Positions 44,656 to 57,891 of a stretch of DNA of 64,000 nucleotides are shown one piece after another. Where the stretch lies: NCBI RefSeq assembly GCF_021155765.1, contig NC_060108.1, forward strand, positions 19,741,025 through 19,805,024, given 5' to 3'. Position 1 is the stretch's first letter; each line of letters begins with the position of its first letter. The notes beneath the pieces are model-generated. The model did not search any database. It was not told where the DNA came from and worked only from the letters and a program-made list of their open reading frames with translations. The position numbers and the translations under genes are program-made. Origin of the DNA: Diprion similis. Taxonomy: Eukaryota; Arthropoda; Insecta; Hymenoptera; Diprionidae.

Positions 44656-46433
44656 TATATTCCAAGACGTTAATTATCCTACCGGCAAATTTTATACGAA
44701 TTAGAAACTCGTAATAAGAAATGATCCATTTTGTCCATATATATATTGGCGTTACGCATCACAGATCGTATCCTTGTTATGAAATCCATGAATCAGCGTT
44801 TCTTTTTTTGTACGTTTGTACTTCGGCTTTTCTGCCTGTAAAAATCGTATGACTGCTTACATCATTTGAAATTTTGTACGTATTGAATAACTCTTCTCAT
44901 TGGAAAATCATTGCGGATCGTAACTCGGTCTTTCTGTTTGTCAAATACCTTGATATCACAGGTCTGCAAAAACATTTTTTTTCAGCTGCATAGGATGTTT
45001 TTTGTAAATACTATGTTTTCGAGTGTGCTGAATCCAAAAATGATTTCTATTTCCCTCCATCACGTACAGTATTCCTGTAAAATACAAGGTATTTGCATAA
45101 AAAAGCATAAGTGTAATGGAAAAATTACCATTTTATTACAACGAACTAAACAATATTTCTTATAAAATTAAACAAACAATTTTTTTATGATGTGTACTTA
45201 ACATTCCGTATTTATTCTTTTCGCCTGTGAAACCTTTTCTTTTTCTCTTTAACGCTTCTCCGCGAACACGCTTCCGCTTTCCATTTTCAGTTTCCCGCTT
45301 GATCATCCAACAGTACCTAGTTACTCTTGAATCTCACTCTAACATATAATAAATGAGAGTAAGAAATCAGTTTTGCATAGTATTTATAGAATCAAAAATA
45401 GGATACCAGTTTCGAGTTAAACAGAAGTTTCACTCTAAATGACACTACTAACACGAGTTCAAGAAAAAACCTGACGCGATGGAATGTTTCGAGTATATTG
45501 CTCGGTTTCGGTAAGTGGAAATCTGTAAGTAACAGTATAAAAAAAAACCGTGCAGTTTTTTGGTTGCATACCTGTGTATTGCGAGTTGATCAGCAACCGC
45601 GCGCCCAGTTTGACTTTGCTCTCTCTGCTCGTTAAAACTGTTTAAATTTGCACTAGCAAAGCTCAATATTGAAATTATCGAAGTAGGTTCATAAAAATTC
45701 CCTCTACTAGATTCACCATTTTTTGGCTCAATTCAATATTCGTTTTTGACGTACCGCTTAATTAACCGAAAGTTATTTAATATTATTGTTATAATATATT
45801 TCAGTTGTGTGTTTTCAACACAACATTAGTAGCTCCTCATCGAACAAATTAGGAAAAATCGAGAACGGAATGATTATTTATTTTCATATCCTTATAATTA
45901 TGTGAAGACGGAAATTCTATTTATACTGTTTATAGAAATCCGAAAGCAGATTCGTTTTAATTTTACTTTCCATGCACAGGTCCAAATACATTTGAAGTTA
46001 TATCAACCCACAAATATCCAGCATAATTACATTGTTACTTACCCGTGTATATTGTTCCATAATTCTGTCTGATTTTTGTTGAATAAATGATATAAAAAAA
46101 TAAATATTCAAATGATATCATATATAAACGTAATCATCTGACTTGTTTTGCTAACTTATTGCTTCAATTTTTTCATCCTATCCAAGACAGTAGAAATACC
46201 CATGATTAAGTTTCAACGCCCTGAGAAGAACTATTGCTTTCCACATTTGTATTTCCGGTTCGTTCTTTAAGTATCATTTGAGTAAGCAATTGGCACCCGA
46301 TATTAAATTAATGAAAAGAATTAGTGCACTATGGCCAGAGTATCACAGTAAGTAAAAATATGTTGTCCATTTTTGGTATATATTAACATAAAAAATGTGT
46401 CATTTTTTGTATAAATATAACTTACGGTAATAA

Positions 46434-46439
46434 TTTATT
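46434..46439 (-). promoter_or_regulatory. Candidate poly(A) signal of lodestar
   Basis: Reads AATAAA on the minus strand, about 295 bases after the stop codon. Confidence 0.4.
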
Positions 46440-46733
46440 ACTGCATCAAAAAATTTGGCTTAGAAATGCTTTGAAACAACAACATATGTTAAAAGATTTT
46501 ACGAATACACTTATAACTAATTATACACATACGTACATAAATATATTCACATGTAAAATAGGTTGGTCTAAAATTCCTCAAATTATAAAATAGGGCGTAT
46601 TTTTTCCTTCAGTCGTACTCCGCAACTTTGGCTTCCAGCGAATAGATGCATATTAGAATAACCGTTCGTTCGACTTTCTGTAGAATTACATATGTGAGGA
46701 TAGACAGCGCGGGGATTTGACAAAATAACAGTT

Positions 46734-49700
46734 TTACAAGCTAAACAAAGATTTCAGGTCATCCATCGATAACTTGGAGGCAGCTGCGGTGCCTGCTCCT
46801 GTCAAAACTCCGTTTGCTATATCTAGCTTCTTATCTTGCAGTGCTTTGATCCTCTGCTCTACTGTCTCTAGACACATAAATCTGAAACAATTACCCACGT
46901 TGACTCGCGTGTTCGTTTGCGTAACGTATTTTCAAAAAATATTTCGTATGTATTACTTGTAAATGTGAACGCTTTTCGTTTGGCCAACTCTATAAATTCG
47001 ATCCTGGGCTTGTGCTTCCAATTGCGGATTCCAATGGATATCAAGCAAAAGTAAGTGATTAGCGCCAACCAAATTTAAGCCTACTCCACCTGCAGTAAGC
47101 GATAGTAATAGTATTTGCGGTGCTGAGCCAATTTTGTTGAAAGACTCCACTATGTGCTACAAAAATTGAGACATTAATCTTATTTCATAAGTAATGAGAA
47201 CTTGGTCTGTTTAAATAAATATGTGATTTAGTATCGTACATCATAACTCCAGGCCGGGTTATCATTTTTTCAAACAGAAACGTGTTAAGGATTACACACA
47301 GAAATAAGTACACCAAGATATTTGGTAAAATACTCATGAAAATAAATATTAAATATATGAGAAAACTAAGAATATCATTGTAACAAAAGAAAATCACTAT
47401 ACAATGTAAAAATAAGAAGTTTTTTCAGACGTGTAGACAAAAACTCTTAAATCATACCTGACGACTTTTGACAGGAATTTTTCCAGACAGGATATCATAA
47501 GTTGCTCCATTTAGGGTTTTGAGTTGAGACCTTACAACTTCCAGCATACTGGTCCATTGTGATACTACTATCATCTTATCACCTTTATCCAGTATTTCTT
47601 GTATTGTATGAAGTACGGCTCTCAACTAGAAAAGTTATCATAAACGTTTGTAATCCATACGTATAACTCAATAGATTACTTTAAGGGGCTTCTAAATATT
47701 TGCAATTTTTGTGGGACTTGGGTTTACAATCTTTGCATATTAGACTGCCGAACTTTCACAGATATTCTGCAGAAATGGTAATAAAACATTTCATACTTGT
47801 TACACCTCTTTATCTAAAAAATGAATTCATTATTTACTTTGGAGCTTTGTCGTGCCGGATTAAAAACGGGATTGTTTGTGGTGAGTAAGTTTTCCACCAC
47901 TCTCCGATCGACGCCAATCTCATTGGGATCAATATTTTCATCATCCTCGAGTCTTAAACTTCCAAGTCTAGACATTACATCATTACTTTCAGGTTTTTCA
48001 TCAGCAATATCGTTTGCTGTCAGGTCCTCTTGATCCAACATGGCGTGTATCAGCGCAGGGTGACAGCAGATCTGCCTTAATCTTAATAGGAGAACTAAAA
48101 TCTCATGAGCTTTGACATCTGCATGTCTTGCCAACAGCTCATTTTGTACTTTTGTGAATTGTGTATCCTTCGCTGTAATTAAAGACTTGATATACATTTG
48201 CAATTTCCGATAATAAATGTAAAAATAAAGTTTCAGGATGACTGCTAATACTTACGCATTTTAAGAAATGATGGGGCATCAAACTTTCCTGAATGCAATT
48301 CATACATGTGATTTTTCTCAGCTCTCTGATGCAAAAACTGTGCAAAGAGGGTACGTGAAAATACCAAAACTTTCTCATACACCAACTGCTCCTCAGGATC
48401 CAGTTTAATGCAAATTTCTTCCAGATTTTTATCTGGCAAAGATCCAAGGCCACCTTTAGCCTGTAATTCAACTTTAGTTCTGCGTAGCATCAGAGTTTTC
48501 ATCACAGTAGCTAGTCTTTCCTGCCCAGCAGCATTCTTGTTATCCACCCACCGCTTCCAAACACGTAGGTCATCGAATGGTGAACATTTTAGGAACTTCA
48601 AAAGAGCATAAAGATCTAATTCCTTGTTTTGTATAGGTGTACCAGTCAAAGCCCAACGATAGCGCCCGCAGAGATTGCATACCGCTTCTGATGCCTGGCT
48701 TTTATGATTACGTACTATGTGAGCCTCATCGAGAATAATTCTTTTCCAATTGATCTATATTCAATGTAAAATATAATTGACATAATGTAATGTATAAATA
48801 TGAATAAAAATCACACTAACATGGTTTGCAGTTATTTTTTCTCCTTTCATTCCTGCCATCAGAAAATAGATATCGTATAAAAATTTCATGCTTATTAAAA
48901 AAGTTTTGTTACAATGATGCTGACCTTGTAGAGGATGGACGTAGCGTTGACCTTATAATCTCTGCTAATTAAATTATAAGTAGTGATAACTACATCGTTC
49001 CTGGCCAAACGTCTTGGTACATTTTCTCTGTTAATTCCATGATACAATTCAACTGATAGTATACCTCGTTTGACACGTTTTTTTATTTCACTTTCCCATT
49101 GAGAAAGAAGCGAGGCAGGGCACACCACCAAAGTACCACCATTAGGTTCTGCACAAGAACAATCAACAATCATTTATATGTAGCGGAATTCCTAAAAAGA
49201 TTCTGGTGGGCTTAAAAACAAATGTCAATTACTTACGAATGGTCTTTTTACGTTGTAGCCACATGTCATCATCGTCTTCATTATCATCACGTGAATCTAC
49301 ATCCGTTAAAGTTGATATAATCAGAGAAATCATTGTCAGGGTTTTACCCAGACCCATATCATCAGCTGAAATTAATTATTTCACCATATTACTTAATGTA
49401 TTAAGAAGTGAATCTTTTTTTCAATGTACGCATTGACAACTAAGAAATCGATATTTACCTAAAATTCCACCAGGGGGTTTTTGCTTTTCTCTCCAAAGAA
49501 GCCATGCGAGAGCGTGTTGTTGATGCGGCATCAAGGAAATTTTTAGACCTTTTGGATCTTGAGCTCGCTCATCTTCACTTGGACGAGCATTCAATGATCC
49601 ATGAAGATCTGCCAGCCTCTCTACAGTTAAAGATTGTTCTCTTTCTTGCGTTGCAAGAGCTTTTTGGCCAAGTGGTTTAACTTCCATTGGATCGACAAGG

Positions 49701-51516
49701 TTTTTGACCGAATGTGGAAAAGAAGAAAGGAATCCTTGTGCTGGTTTGGAGGGCTTGGGTGTGCCTATCTTTGGAAGAGATTCCAATTCTTCTGACAACT
49801 TTTGGAGTTGTGCTTCATCCTTATCAATACTCCGTCGCAATTTTTCACCTTTATCTGGGAGCAGATCGATGTTCAAGGTATGAAGCACCAGCTAAAGTGT
49901 TAACAAAAAAAAACCTCAGTTAATAATATATGAATAAAACTCCAATTCTTCACTGTTCATGCCTTTATCATACACTTTTCAAAATACAAATTTTAGAATT
50001 GACTGCCTTACAATTGAGTTATTTGTAGAAATCAGAATACAAACCTTTGATTTTGCCAATTGACTCTGAACCTTTTCTATATTACAAGTCAGTATGGCTC
50101 GCTTTTGTGCAACAAAGGGATCAATGTTGCCTACACCAACCTCATTTTTAATAAGAGAAAGAACTGTGGCAACATTCTCCGAATTAGAATTTAATGCAGA
50201 CAAGCTGCTGGCACTTGAATTAGATACGAGGTTGACATCGTGAACATCCGTATTATTAGATGTGTCAGTGGTGTTTGAGACATCGGAAATACTTATATAA
50301 TTTTCATCTTCATCTTTATCTTCAGGCCAAGCCTTACCAAATTCTTTCTGCTCCAAGTGTGCAACTGTGTTTTTGTTTAATTCAACGGATGGAACGGATG
50401 GCAAACGGCCACTCTCATTAAATTCAGATTTGCTGTTCTTCTTTGCATCAGCTTTAGATGACAGTAATAAATAATCGTCTTCTTCAAGTAAAGACACACT
50501 ATCATCACGATCAGAGTGGTTTACACTTGAAGGGCTCGTTTCCGTATAAGAGCTGTCAGGAGTCACGGAAATAGGCCGAATCTGTTTGCCTTGTGTTTCA
50601 GACGAGTCTGCTATTTCTTCGTAGGTATCGTCAAGTATTTTTTTTGCGCCACGCTTCTTCGTATAAATTGGTATGTCTGAGTCCGAACTACTTTCTGTGG
50701 AATGTGAAATCAAGTTTGCACTTTAGTCTTTGTAGATTATATCTTACATTCTAGAATAATTCAAAGCCAACCTGTACAAATATTTCGTACATACCATCGA
50801 GTACTTCGCTGGAGATCTGGGGGTCATTTTCACTGGATGTGATTGAACAATCTGCACTGTTAGTCAAACGATGTGCGTTACGTCTATTCTTATTCCTGGC
50901 TTCCGTGGACGACCTGAAATAAGAAAAAATGTTTTTCACAATGGTTTCGTGAGTGCAGAGCAGAAGAATCCCTTTTTCATACTTGTGCTAATATGTTGTG
51001 CAATTGCTCTGGACGAATAATTTGTTGAACTTACAATAGTTTGAATTGCTAACTAGACAATATTATTTGAAAACTCTGTAAATAATGTAAGTTTCGTGAT
51101 CTATAATGAGGATGTTATCAGTTAGCCCTCCCTAAAGATTACATATCAGCCACATTTAATACAAAACAGTAACTGTTTAAACACACGAAATTTGTATTTC
51201 TTTTTCGAACTGATCCTACAAGGAGTCCGTTTTCTTTAATTTCAGGCACGAAACCAAAAAAAAAGGGTTAAATGAAACTGAGTTGTCAATGTTCAGGATT
51301 CGAATGAAACAAAGTTCCTCAATCAGTGTACCTTGAGTCTTCGAGACCGTTTGTGTCGTCGTCGCTTGATTCAAGTACACAATGTCCTTGTGCGTTGCTG
51401 CTGTTCGTGACATTGCCTTCATCGTCGCTGTCCGGAACCTCAAAAGAATCGAGTGGCAATTTGTTTTTGGATGAAGAAACATTGCCCTCTCGCCACTGAG
51501 AAAAGCTATTATCCAT
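46734..51516 (-). CDS. lds: Lodestar/TTF2, SNF2-family transcription termination ATPase
   Basis: Exons in transcript order: 51516-51332, 50913-50795, 50694-50045, 49891-49459, 49365-49237, 49148-48925, 48754-48256, 48172-47838, 47625-47458, 47156-46957, 46881-46734; 1,029 aa with all phases consistent. Residues 1 to about 318 are acidic, Ser-rich and disordered. A SWI2/SNF2 core follows: Walker A in ADDMGLGKT (463-471), [13 protein letters not shown] box (589-592), [19 protein letters not shown], and motif [10 protein letters not shown] (966-973). A family-typical short tail has [10 protein letters not shown]. The insertion rich in charged residues between [12 protein letters not shown] and the second RecA lobe matches TTF2 rather than other SNF2 subfamilies. 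The enzyme strips RNA polymerase II from DNA, notably at mitosis. I saw no N-terminal GRF zinc finger of the vertebrate type. It is head-to-head with the LUC7L3 gene. Confidence 0.92.
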
Positions 51517-52219
51517 TGAGAATAAGTTGAACTGAATATTTCCAATTGTAGATTCAGAACGTATCGTTATATGCAGTTTATATACGGACACTGTGCAACA
51601 CACGTTGCGACTTGCTTGATACTGTGCTCGCAACCACTTTTAACGACAAAGCAGTAGGCACGACAACGGTATATTTGAATGGATTTGAAAATTGCCATGG
51701 TGAACGCCGCCATGTAGAATCTCCAGTGACATAGGGTGCGTTCCGATATCAGCTCCCAGTGCTGTCAACAATCTTTTATCTTTTTTGTGTTCCCGAGATT
51801 GCGCGTAGCTTTGTCTCTGTTTTACGGAGTTTTTTGTGCTGCCAACTAATTTCGGAACGCACCTATAGTAACCTGAAGTAACGTGCACGCGGCTTGTAAG
51901 CGTAGAACGATGTCCAGCTAATCCATTAAAAATCCACGAGATGACGCTACAGCAGATGATCCGAAACGGCGAATACGGAGCCGACTCTAGATCCTCTTTT
52001 TTAACGTACATAGTCATTGACCAAGGATAATAAATTGTGGCATTGTGTACTGTTGTTAAAATAATTTCTAGAGCCGGTTTAGGCTCCCTGCATTCTTGGT
52101 TACCTTTGCTTAATCAGTTTGCTCTAGGTTTTTCACAGTTTCGGGAACAATGTATATCCCATTCACGTAGAACAAACCTCTTAATACTAGAAACAGTGAA
52201 CTAAACAGAAAGACAGAAT
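51517..52219. promoter_or_regulatory. Shared divergent promoter interval, lodestar / LUC7L3
   Basis: The start codons of two head-to-head genes are 703 bp apart, so the interval should hold both promoters and leaders and may act as a bidirectional promoter. It contains a short inverted-repeat element (51735-51863). A 125-codon minus-strand frame (51640-52017) covers that element and resembles no protein known to me. No TATA box is clear. Confidence 0.5.
51735..51863. mobile_element. Short inverted-repeat element (MITE-like)
   Basis: The left end GGTGCGTTCCGA and right end TCGGAACGCACC are perfect inverses. Similarity continues inward less perfectly (GTGCTGTCAAC against GTGCTGCCAAC in the opposite sense). 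Length is about 129 bp and it is non-coding. Possible ATA duplications flank it if the repeat is extended by one base. The superfamily is unassigned. Confidence 0.7.
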
Positions 52220-54773
52220 ATGGCTGCTGCCGCTGCCGCCGCTCTGCTCGATGAGCTCATGGGAAGGAATCGAAATGTTCTGCCTAACGAGAAGCCTAAA
52301 GAACTTAATTGGGAGGATCCGGAGGTACGTCGAACTAGTATTTTTTCTGATTGTTCTCCAAACATGATTAAACATCTTTCTGCTGACTGCCAATAGCACG
52401 GGCAACTGCCCAAGTCCAATGCTACAAAACAACTTTTGATTGTGACTATCAATTTAAATTGTGAGAATAGATAATGTACTCTCATTTCGACCGTGATTTA
52501 GACCAAACGGATACGAAAGGTCTTGACGCCGTTTAACCATTATTTTAAATTCTGCAGTTTCATCACAGAACAGATGACTTCAGCTGCGCCCTATGTGCAT
52601 CCATTTGCCAAGTATTCACCGAGCGCCTGTGTTTTGATTTTTTCCTGACATTGAAAAATAAAAAGTTTGATTCATGTAGTTAATGAGTACCACCCATTGT
52701 TCCTCCTTAAAAATTGAATTTATCAAGCTGTATTACATAAGACTCATACGTGCCATTGCTTTATTTGAAATTTTAATCTGCATCATACGATAACTTCTAT
52801 GAAATTTGAATCCGTTTGAAAAACAATGTGGATTTGAACTACTGCTTACATTTATTTCAACATGGCACGTGAGTAAATATATATTTCTTTGCGTTTAGAC
52901 AAAACTTACTACCTGTTATTCATAATATCGCGTGTAGCTTAAAACTATTTTTATTATATATTATATGCATAAAATTAAAATGCTTAGTAATGTCAAAATG
53001 TTATTGATATGTTTCAGTTCTGCAAGTTATATCTGGTGAAGTTTTGTCCACACGATCTTTTTGTGAATACACGAGCCGATCTGGGTGCTTGTTCTCGGGT
53101 ACACGATGATGAAGCAAGAGAATTGTTTGAAAAAGCAGCTTATTCATATAGGAAACAACAATATGAGGATGAATTCATCAGATTCTGTCAAAGTATGCTT
53201 AACGAGGTTGAGCGCAAAATCATAAAAGGAAAACAACGGCTCGCATTAATTGGCAGAACTGAAGCGGTATGAAAGTTATCAAACATAATTGGCTAATTGA
53301 TATCTGTTGCCTGTGAAATTGTTTAATTCATCTGATTCTCATCATGATTTTTCACACTTGCCTATTGATTTCGTCCATTACTGGGCAAATTTGAAATAAT
53401 AAAAGAAAAAAACACTATGAAATTAAGAAATTCTTTTTATAAGTCATGCTACAAACATCTATGCTAATCAACATTTATTCACAGCCTACATTGACTCCAG
53501 CCCAAACACAACGAAATGAAGATCAAATTGCACTGCTCACAGAAAAGATTAATAAATTAGTAGAAGAGGCTGAGCAGAGTGGAATTCAGGGAAACGTTGA
53601 ACAAGCTCAGGGACTTATGCGCCTTTGCGATCAACTCAAAGAAGAACGGGAGACATTACGTAAATCTAATGATAATAGCCATTATAATCAAGTAAGAGAA
53701 CATTCAGTATTTAATATTATTAAATTCCGTATTCGGGTTCTATTATATTGAAAGACTAATTTTTTACTTTATAAGTATTAAACTTCAAGCAGATTCGAAT
53801 AAGAATCCCATTCTCCTAGTAAAGAAATCAACGTTGTTCAAAGGCTTGAAAGTCTTGTTGCAAAGGCGGTTTTAGTTTGTGATGACTATTGAATACTTTT
53901 GCTTCTACTTCAGACTGCGGAGCTAGCAGCAGCACAGGAAAAGCAAATGGAGGTGTGTGATGTATGTGGTGCATTCCTCATTGTTGGCGATGCTCAACAA
54001 AGAATTGACGATCACCTTATGGGAAAGCAGCATGTTGGGTATGCACGGTTAAAAAGTGCTCTGCAGGAGATAATGGTACGTTGTATATCCTTGTGTTTTA
54101 ATTGAACTGGGTAGAAAACTCGTTACATTCGACACAATGCAACTACTTATTCATAAAATGTTATAGATTTTTTTATTTCTCGCCACTTACAGAGTAAACG
54201 TGAAAAGGCACGAGATGAAAAAGAACAGAAGAGGGATGAAGATAGAAAACAAAGAGCACGTATAAATGAAGAAAATGACAGAAGAAGGCAAGACAGGGAG
54301 AGAGACAAACGTCGTCGACGAACCGATGATGATAAAAGTAGACACGGTTCTGGTAATTATAGGTAAGACAATAATTATAAAAAGTTTCATACCTGCTTTA
54401 TTATGTCTCAGGAAAAAGCAAACTTTCAAAATTTCAATCCCATGTTTTTCAAACGAACGTTCCTATCTATGATTTCAGAAATTCAGGGCAACGCAGTAGA
54501 AGCAGATCCGCCGATAAGCATGAACGCCACAGAGATGAAGACAATCATCGTCGCCACAATAGGGACAGAGGTAATGGCTGAGTGCATCGGGGTCTACTGA
54601 AAACTAATCTTCGTCTATTTCTTTAAATTCGCGGCTAAAAGAACATATAACTTGTGTAGATTATTCATGCATTACTAACTCAGAATTACTTCTAATCAGG
54701 GAGCCGTGATCATCGCAGTTCTAGTCACCACAGCCGTCGACGACATCGTTCAAGAAGTCGAAGTCACAAGTAA
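52220..54773 (+). CDS. LUC7L3: LUC7-like protein 3 (U1 snRNP-associated splicing factor)
   Basis: Seven exons: 52220-52324, 53018-53266, 53485-53691, 53914-54075, 54193-54362, 54479-54570, 54700-54773; 352 aa, all phases consistent. The N-terminus reads ALLDELMGRNRN, the LUC7 signature. Zinc finger 1 (CCCH, about 37-65) includes FCPHDLFVNTRADLG. A coiled coil spans about 80-187. Zinc finger 2 (C2H2, starting C202 in EVCDVCGAF) ends DDHLMGKQHVGYA. The tail from about 242 is Arg/Asp/Ser-rich with a short RS end (RSRSRSHK). LUC7 proteins join U1 snRNP and help select 5' splice sites. The residues around zinc finger 2 (FLIVGDAQ.R.DDHL) match LUC7L3 better than LUC7L/LUC7L2. The RS tail is shorter than in human LUC7L3 (about 430 aa), so alternative 3' exons are possible. 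Confidence 0.92.
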
Positions 54774-57667
54774 CTACTTTCCTCTTGATTGGTTAGTGAG
54801 TCAGAAGTAAGCCAGGTATGCACTAAATGATAAATTCTTAACAACACAATTATTATACAGGTTCATACCAGGTGAGTTTCATTAAGTCATACAATTTGTA
54901 TGTTATTAATATGTGATAAATTATGGATTCAGTAAGTATCGTTAGTGCACAGATATCAATCATGTGAAAGATGGATATTGTTCGTATTTCGGAAGTTAAA
55001 CAATTGTAAAACGAACTAGAATGTAAGGAAATTTGTGAATATATTATCAAAAAAAAATTAGCCTATGCCACTTCGTGTTTTTATTGTGATAACTTCTTTT
55101 TCATATTTTTTTTCAATCATTTTTATTTGCAATTCTCTTTTTCTACCATTATAGACATTCGTGATTCTATTTAATAAACTGAACGAAAAATCTTCAGTGT
55201 GTAATGAGACAAATTGGGTCAATCAATGTCGCAATCTATCCCATCTGTATTCGCTTTTCAATAGTCTACGATTTTGTGTTTTTAGTTCTTATTTAGGATT
55301 AAATTAATGGAAACAATATCGAGTGCCTTAATTAGGATCATCGATGCGACTCAATGCTTCTGTATCCCGCCGAATAGAACTTGCATATCAGATTCTGAAA
55401 TATGAACTTAGTACAAAACACTTACTAAAGCTGAGGAAATTTTAATTTTATCCCACTCACTAACGACCGACAGCGTACAGCTGAATTTGTAGCTTTGGTT
55501 CTTACAGTCTGATTACAGCAATAAAAAAACCGTTTCAACTATTTATTTTTCCACATGCATGTTCGACATTCTGATCCATGGTTCTAATGTGTATTACCGT
55601 ATAATGAAGAACATGAAATGCCCATTTCAATTATGTAATATCATTTGTCGCGATTGCTGTGCAAAATTTGAGACTGGTTGCTTTCGACATTCATTTGTGG
55701 TTTTTTTTTTCATATATATTGTTATAATTTTCATTTATTTCCAACAACTTGTGGGATAACAAAGAATAAGAATTGTTATTGACCCGTATAATCAGACTAC
55801 TTGTGCTTCTAACTCGGTTAGTACTTTTCTCACGGAAGGATTCCTTTTTTTTTAAATGCAAAATTATTAACAGAGTGTCAATGGCGTTGAAAGGAAGAAA
55901 AGATGTTTAAAATCGTTTGAGAACAATTATAAAAGATATCATTCGAGACTTCTCTGAGAATTAGCAGTTCGCGTTAAAATCTGATTTAAGAGGTCAAAAT
56001 TTTCATAAATTGCTATTGAATTAACGTTTAGCACTCAAATGTTTTTCTTGAAGTAAATTTCAGTGCATGAGTGATGATACAAATTCAATCGGGTATCTAA
56101 ACCAGACAAACTGCGGAAACTTTATAAATTTTAGACTAAATGATAAATTGTGAAATTTGACTCTGAGCAAATAGTCTTTTACTAAGACTTGGTGAAATAA
56201 TTAGATAACTCGATTAATATATAAAAAAAATGTAACGAAAGAGTTAGGAAGACTGATTGAATGGTTTTCATGTTAATTAACTATCACGTCATTCAAAGTT
56301 AATGAACTTATTTGTTTATAACTTTTTAGTTTAAAACATGATATACACACACAAAACTTTACTAAACTTACTTGACCTAAAATTAACGATTTAACCATTC
56401 ATTTTCTGGATTAGTAAGAAAATATCGGTGAAGCAGTGAAAGTTTTACTGTAATCATTCCTAGTTGGTATCAATATACATTTCAGCTGGTTCATTGTTCT
56501 ATTGACCGTGCAAAGTATGTGTAATCCGCGTCCCATTGGTTTTGTATTTAATCATTCTGTACTAACAAATAATTGTGCTACTGATATATTCATAGTAAAA
56601 ATGAAGAAAGTTCTCGAAATATTTACACTGAAGGTTTTCATACTAAAATTAATTTCGTGCGGGCGGTCCAATTGTTAAGAGCTATGTTTCTATGATATTA
56701 TGTAAAGTCTGGTGTGCATGTAGAAAATGGAAAACTGATTGAAACTGCTACAGCAGTAAGATTCTGCGATTGTAGGAGCGTACTCGTTGACTGCCTTATA
56801 TGCGAAGATTCATGTGACTGGTGGTACCAATCATGCGTGAATTGTCACTGGTAATCAGTAATTTTTCGAACTCATCAATAATTTTCATTGTGACACGTTT
56901 TTGCATTAAAAATTTTTTTTTCTTACACCTTACAATATTGAATCAATAATTATCTATTTTCAGAATGAAGATACAACACGAAGATGCGTGCAGCACAGGC
57001 TGTAAATTCGTTCATGCTGCTTAATATAATTTTGAGGTAAAACTTTTGCATAATCTTATAATTTAAGATTCCAATTAATATAAATTTTGTACAAATGCCA
57101 GCAACACGAGGGCTTCTAAAATTACAACATAAATGAACGATTTCTTCCACCATAAAAGTCATTTTGATATTATCCGTCTGGGAATTCTACAATTATACTG
57201 TTACTCTAATTGAACAGACTCTTGTTTATATATCTATGTTTATATAGAACAATTGTTAGTTTAAATTACTGTTGCACGAAAAAAATTTAAACGAAAAAAC
57301 AATTTAACGAGATCAATGATCTATCAGTTCAATTGTAATGCTTGAATCGACTGTTGTCTTGAATAAATAAACAATATTATACAAATGTTTTTCGTTATTC
57401 TCATACTCTAATCATCACAACTTGTACTGTGTAGCGTAGTTGTATGAAGAATGATTATTATTTGAAATAATTGTATACTGGTACCCAAAATAGTTATCTA
57501 GGGTCTGCGAAATCACACACAATTCTCGTGCCTACGTATTTCAGTCAGTGAATACGTTCTTAGGCGTTATTATATGCTCAAATAAATTTTAATTGCATTG
57601 AAAGTTGCATACTTAGTTAGTACTGACTTGCTTCCATTTCTAATGTCACGTGCTGAATGCAAAGAAG
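54774..57667. other. Interval after LUC7L3, no gene supported
   Basis: It probably begins with the LUC7L3 3' untranslated region: AATAAA at 55173-55178 and again at 55520-55525. The rest is AT-rich. The only notable frame is a Cys/Trp-rich stretch at about 56690-56854, discussed as a finding. No paired splice sites or domains were found. Confidence 0.5.
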
Positions 57668-57823
57668 CTATTGAATTAGGAAAATCGCGGAATTAGGTGT
57701 ATCGCCTCGATTAATAACAACCGGCACAGCATTATATATGTTGGCTGGTCTATCATAAGGCGTGATTGAACTAAAGAGTTGAACAAACCAACAAACGGCT
57801 GCAAAGCTAAGGTGACCATTCAT
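57668..57823 (-). CDS. Possible small secreted peptide (51 aa), weak
   Basis: A 51-codon frame opening with a signal-peptide-like segment (MNGHLSFAAVCWFVQLFSS, with an h-region and a plausible cut site), then about 32 mostly polar residues ending in a stop. An in-frame ATG lies 12 codons upstream at 57859. It points away from the TEDC1 gene with about 70 bp between start codons, so it could share that promoter. It has no recognised domain, and it may equally be a chance frame or a first exon that is spliced onward. Confidence 0.25.
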   Translation of the reverse strand: MNGHLSFAAVCWFVQLFSSITPYDRPANIYNAVPVVINRGDTPNSAIFLIQ

Positions 57824-57891
57824 TGTCAGCGAAAAAAAATTTTGGATGAGCGTATACATGGGACTTCAGAAAGGAAAAGATAAATCATAAA

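Larger units (their letters stand above)
44326..46733. other. Convergent 3' interval between transporter and lodestar
   Basis: The transporter and the minus-strand lodestar gene are tail-to-tail here. AATAAA at 44508-44513 would serve the transporter. TTTATT at 46434-46439 (AATAAA on minus) would serve lodestar. A cluster of TGTGGAAT palindromes lies near 44544-44655. No coding exon is supported. Confidence 0.5.

Noticed and set aside
51640-52017. A 125-codon minus-strand frame upstream of lodestar
   Set aside because: It runs through an inverted-repeat element in a promoter interval and has no recognisable domain.
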